50,660 nt of DNA from UBA10449 sp005883585. Its GTDB lineage: Bacteria > Chloroflexota > Dormibacteria > Dormibacterales > Dormibacteraceae. Below are positions 48,411 through 50,660 of the stretch, in pieces. Every line of letters starts with the position of its first letter. Positions within the stretch are counted from its first letter, which is position 1. Location of the stretch: positions 1 through 50,660 of the forward strand of contig VBFD01000004.1 of NCBI GenBank assembly GCA_005883585.1. The letters are read 5' to 3'. The notes below the pieces were generated by a model, which searched no databases, was not told the origin of the DNA, and saw nothing but the letters and a program-made list of their open reading frames with translations. Both the position numbers and the translations under genes were made by a program.

Positions 48411-49100
48411 GTGCCGGCGAGAGCGCGGCTCGCGGACGAAAACGTCGACTTCATGTCGCTGATGAGCGAGGCGAACCGGCGCCGGGTGCTGGGGAAGTCG
48501 ACGCCAGTGGTATACCCGGCGGGCACGCTTCTCTTCCGTGAGGGTGACCCAGCTCGGGTGATCCTCATCGAAAGTGGGTTGGTCCGGGTCTTCCGAACCG
48601 TTCCTGACGGACGGCAGGCCACTGTGGCCTTCCTGCGCACCCGCGAGATCCTGGGAGCATCGCTGATCGTGAGCGACCCGCCATGGGTATGCGCGCAGAT
48701 CGTCATCGACAGCACGATCACCGATCTGGACGTGAAGACGCTCCGGAATGTCGCCTCAACACACATCCAGGTCATGACGGCTGTGGCGACGCAGCTGGCG
48801 GCGCTGGTCCGAAATGCCCATAGGCTGGTTGCGCTGCGCTCCCTGGGCAACATCACCCAGCGACTGGCTTACGACCTGCTCGAGCGCGCGTGCCAATCCC
48901 AGCTCGAGATGGGGCGGTTGGACGCGATGGTGACCCAGGAAGGCCTGGCGGCCTCCATCGGTTCGTCGCGCGAAGTCGTGAGCCGGGCGATGAAGGGGCT
49001 GCGCGCTGCCGGGATCATCAAGACGACTCCAGGAGTGGTTCGCGTCGTCGACCCCGTCCGCCTCTCCGATACGGTGCGAGCCTTCCTGCGTCCTACCTGA
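48411..49100 (+). CDS. Crp/Fnr-family regulator
   Basis: 229 residues from GTG 48411. A cyclic-nucleotide-binding-like fold (VVYPAGTLLFREGDPARVIL, IESGLVRVFRTVPDGRQATV, AFLRTREILGASLIVSD) is followed by the dimer helix and a C-terminal HTH (VTQEGLAASIGSSREVVSRA then MKGLRAAGIIKTTPGVVRV). The phosphate-binding residues of cAMP receptors are not obvious, so the effector is unknown. CATAAT sits 7 bases before GTG with no ribosome site, suggesting leaderless mRNA. The 3' end overlaps the DapF-like gene by eight bases. Confidence 0.9.
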   Translation: MPARARLADENVDFMSLMSEANRRRVLGKSTPVVYPAGTLLFREGDPARVILIESGLVRVFRTVPDGRQATVAFLRTREILGASLIVSDPPWVCAQIVIDSTITDLDVKTLRNVASTHIQVMTAVATQLAALVRNAHRLVALRSLGNITQRLAYDLLERACQSQLEMGRLDAMVTQEGLAASIGSSREVVSRAMKGLRAAGIIKTTPGVVRVVDPVRLSDTVRAFLRPT

Positions 49101-49404
49101 AATCGTCGATGTCGATGTTCGCTCGGAAAACCCTGCGCGCCGGGCCGGACTGCACCAGGTTGCCCGACTTCTCTCTTCGAACCTCGAGGTTGCCGCCAGG
49201 CATCTGGACCCTGACCTGATCGTCGACCAATCCGGCTCGCATACATGCGGCTGCCACCGCACTTGCGCTCGTGCCTGAAGCCAGCGTGTAGCCGGCGCCG
49301 CGCTCCCAGATCTCGATGCGGACGCGACTCCTGTCGATGACCTCAAAAAGCTGGACGTTGGTGCGCTCGGGAAAGGCGCGCCGGAAGGTCGGCGGCGCGG
49401 AAAG
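49093..49404 (-). pseudogene. DapF-like protein, C-terminal fragment (other frame)
   Basis: The frame reads RAFPERTNVQLFEVIDRSRV, RIEIWERGAGYTLASGTSAS, AVAAACMRAGLVDDQVRVQM and PGGNLEVRREKSGNLVQ. This is the second half of the DapF fold. The position of the second catalytic cysteine (usually ACGTG) is ASGTS, with serine. The preceding ~50 codons, which would hold the GNPHCV motif, are missing, and this piece is out of frame with the N-terminal part; the junction is near 49385-49395. Confidence 0.75.
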
Positions 49405-49765
49405 AGGCGCGGCCGATGTCGAGCCGGCTCGTGACCTCCGCGCCGTTGCGCGCGAGGATGTGGACCGGGTTGGCGCGCCCGATGGTATGAAGCTCGAAGT
49501 CGTCTCCGGCATCGTGCTCCAGGACCGCATGCGCGGCGGCGATGCGCAGTCCATTGCCGCTCTTCTGCGCCTCCGAGCTGTCCGGGTTGAAAACGCGGAC
49601 CGCCATCGCGGCCGGGTCGTACGAGAGCAGCCCGTCGGAGCCCAGGCCCCGGTGGCGGTCGCACAGCACGGGGAGCAAGGGGACCAAATCGTCGAGGGGC
49701 CCGGGCAGGTCGAGGACCAGGTAGTCGTTGCCCAGCGCCTGGTACTTGATGAGATCGATTCGCAT
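49343..49765 (-). pseudogene. DapF-like (diaminopimelate epimerase-related) protein, N-terminal fragment
   Basis: Starts at ATG 49765 with RIDLIKYQALGNDYLVLDLP, then CDRHRGLGSDGLLSYDP and FNPDSSEAQKSGNGLRIAAA. The first catalytic cysteine of DapF (CGNG) is serine here (S69 in SGNG). A subgroup of DapF-like proteins in Chloroflexota and Firmicutes has this change, and it may have another activity. Homology ends at DIGRASFRAADLPA and the frame then reads out of register to 49343. No other dapF is in the window. Confidence 0.75.
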
Positions 49766-49812
49766 TAGCGCGCCTATCATCGGGAATCTGGCTGCCTTGC
49801 CGTGGGTTGTCA

Positions 49813-49890
49813 TAAGATGTTGTGACCATGCAGGATCTCGTCTGGCCTGCCCAACGTCTGGTTCACAACCCGGCCTGCTTCTGTAGTTAG
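49813..49890 (+). CDS. Leader peptide with C-terminal Cys-Phe-Cys, ahead of a sulfurtransferase
   Basis: The coding part is ATG 49828 to TAG 49890, 20 residues ending PACFCS. TAAGAT at 49813-49818 lies 9 bases before the ATG and there is no Shine-Dalgarno, so it is probably leaderless. Cysteine-rich leaderless small ORFs that sense cysteine supply are known upstream of sulfur genes in mycobacteria. Here the next gene is a thiosulfate sulfurtransferase, with hairpins in between. The feature range includes the -10 element. Confidence 0.6.
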
Positions 49891-49956
49891 GCCCCGGGCC
49901 TTAGTTCGCGCCCAGCTCCTTACCGGGTAGGGCGCGCCCTCTCCGCCCGATTTTTT
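49874..49956 (+). promoter_or_regulatory. Attenuator-like hairpins with T-run before the sulfurtransferase
   Basis: After the leader stop comes AGGCCC-C-GGGCCT (49889-49901, palindromic). Downstream GGGCG (49930-49934) can pair with CGCCC (49944-49948) just before TTTTTT (49951-49956), an intrinsic-terminator layout. A competing hairpin AGGGC-GC-GCCCT (49929-49940) uses the same bases. Mutually exclusive stems next to a Cys-containing leader fit transcription attenuation. Confidence 0.55.
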
Positions 49957-50004
49957 CGTCAAGCCAATCTGTTTCGTCATTCGCATTTTTTGGAGGTTTT
50001 GGAA

Positions 50005-50660
50005 TTGAGCTCATCGACTTCAACAAAGCCACTGGTCTCGACCGAGTGGGTCGCGGCCCATGGAAAGGACAACGGAGTCCGCGTGGTGGAAGTCGACGTG
50101 GACCCCAGCAACTACGAGAAGGGTCACGTCGAAGGCGCCGTCGGCTGGAACTGGAGAAAGGACCTCCAGCACCAGCTGGTGCGTGACGTTGCCAGCAAGG
50201 AAGAGCTGGCCGCGCTGCTCGGCAAGAGCGGCATCACGCCTGACACCAACATCGTGCTCTACGGCGACAACAACAACTGGTTTGCCGCATACGCCTACTG
50301 GGCCCTCAAGTACTACGGTCACGACAAGGTCCAGCTGGTCGACGGCGGCCGTGTCAAGTGGGAGAAGGAAGGACGCCCCTACACGACCGACGTCCCGAGC
50401 TTTCCCGCCACCTCGTATCAATTCCACGGCTCGACTCACGAAGACATCCGCGCCTACAAGGACCACGTGCAGTCCAAGCTCGGCAAGGCCGGGCTGGTTG
50501 ACGTCCGCTCACCGAAGGAGTTCTCTGGCGAGCTGCTGGCGCCGGAGAACCTGCCCCAGGAGGGCGCGCAGCGAGGGGGTCACATCCCGACCGCCGTCAG
50601 CATCCCGTGGGGGACGGCCGTCAACACCGAGGACGGCACCTTCAAGAGCACCGAAGAGTT
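50005..50660 (+). CDS. Thiosulfate/3-mercaptopyruvate sulfurtransferase (two-domain rhodanese), 3' end outside the window
   Basis: 218 codons are present from TTG 50005, with GGAGG 8 bases upstream. First rhodanese domain: KPLVSTEWVAAHGKDNGVRV, DPSNYEKGHVEGAVGWNWRK, NIVLYGDNNNWFAAYAYWAL and KVQLVDGGRVKWEKEGRPY. The second domain begins AGLVDVRSPKEFSGELLAP and GGHIPTAVSIPWGTAVNTE; the catalytic cysteine loop lies beyond the edge. Moves sulfane sulfur to cyanide or thiols. The Cys leader and terminator-like hairpins upstream suggest control by cysteine availability (inference). Confidence 0.92.
   Translation, partial: MSSSTSTKPLVSTEWVAAHGKDNGVRVVEVDVDPSNYEKGHVEGAVGWNWRKDLQHQLVRDVASKEELAALLGKSGITPDTNIVLYGDNNNWFAAYAYWALKYYGHDKVQLVDGGRVKWEKEGRPYTTDVPSFPATSYQFHGSTHEDIRAYKDHVQSKLGKAGLVDVRSPKEFSGELLAPENLPQEGAQRGGHIPTAVSIPWGTAVNTEDGTFKSTEE

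Noticed and set aside
1..50660. CRISPR array, insertion sequence, prophage or toxin-antitoxin pair
   Set aside because: No regularly spaced repeats, transposase, integrase, phage structural genes or paired small toxin/antitoxin genes were found.

Overview
This 50.7-kb window is high-GC chromosomal DNA, gene-dense on both strands. Start codons are often GTG or TTG, and neighbouring genes often overlap by 1-4 bases. Several genes have a -10-like hexamer only 6-10 bases before the start and no Shine-Dalgarno, which suggests leaderless mRNAs. Family content (UPF0182, DUF3052, ClgR-ClpP, ECF sigma/anti-sigma pairs, WYL regulator, nuclease-like/HPRT fusion, SGNG-type DapF) points to an uncultured terrestrial lineage related to Chloroflexota/Dormibacterota or deep Actinomycetota. 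That assignment is inference. I see no rRNA, tRNA, CRISPR array, intact insertion sequence or prophage.

Layout. 1-1.9 kb: a methyltransferase and a TetR regulator diverge from a promoter with two matched operators. The TetR protein carries an unusual beta-rich C-terminal half. 1.9-4.0 kb: a small conjugation-like block with a VirB2-like pilin, a VirB6/TrbL-like membrane protein, an M23 peptidase and a short SSB, but no ATPases. 4.0-6.7 kb: lysoplasmalogenase, an RHH-like protein and a FAD oxidoreductase. 6.7-10.9 kb: an eight-gene minus-strand operon (aldolase, metallo-beta-lactamase fold, small membrane protein, DUF3052, GNAT, helical protein, UppP, small membrane protein). 11-14.5 kb: a GAF-GGDEF cyclase, AAG-type DNA glycosylase, cupin and thiolase. 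14.5-14.8 kb: a candidate structured small RNA behind a strong promoter. 14.8-25 kb: HPRT fused to a nuclease-like domain, Pcm, UPF0182, an epimerase, ClpP with its regulator ClgR, SRPBCC, an NAD(P)/FAD oxidoreductase, GNAT and a methyltransferase.

25-31 kb: a broken two-domain ThyX-like gene, then isoaspartyl peptidase, a ThDP enzyme and glutamate dehydrogenase. The dehydrogenase is preceded by a duplicated copy of its own 5' end and two hairpins. 31-36 kb: an ABC-2 exporter, an ECF sigma/anti-sigma pair, EVE and DinB proteins. 36-41 kb: a WYL regulator divergent from a shortened DHA2 exporter, a MoxR-like ATPase and a glycerophosphodiesterase. 41-49 kb: a second ECF sigma/anti-sigma pair, membrane proteins, GreA, aminopeptidase P, Fur, AIM24, GYD, HAD and a Crp/Fnr regulator. 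49-50.7 kb: a broken DapF-like gene, a cysteine-containing leader peptide with a terminator-like hairpin, and the start of a thiosulfate sulfurtransferase.

The strongest leads are: (1) the candidate ncRNA at 14.64-14.78 kb; (2) the cysteine leader/attenuator ahead of the sulfurtransferase; (3) the duplicated gdh leader; (4) a ClgR box inside the start of clgR; (5) internal deletions of about 45-55 codons inferred in three unrelated genes (ThyX-like, DHA2, DapF-like). The deletions mean either real decay or a recurrent assembly fault.
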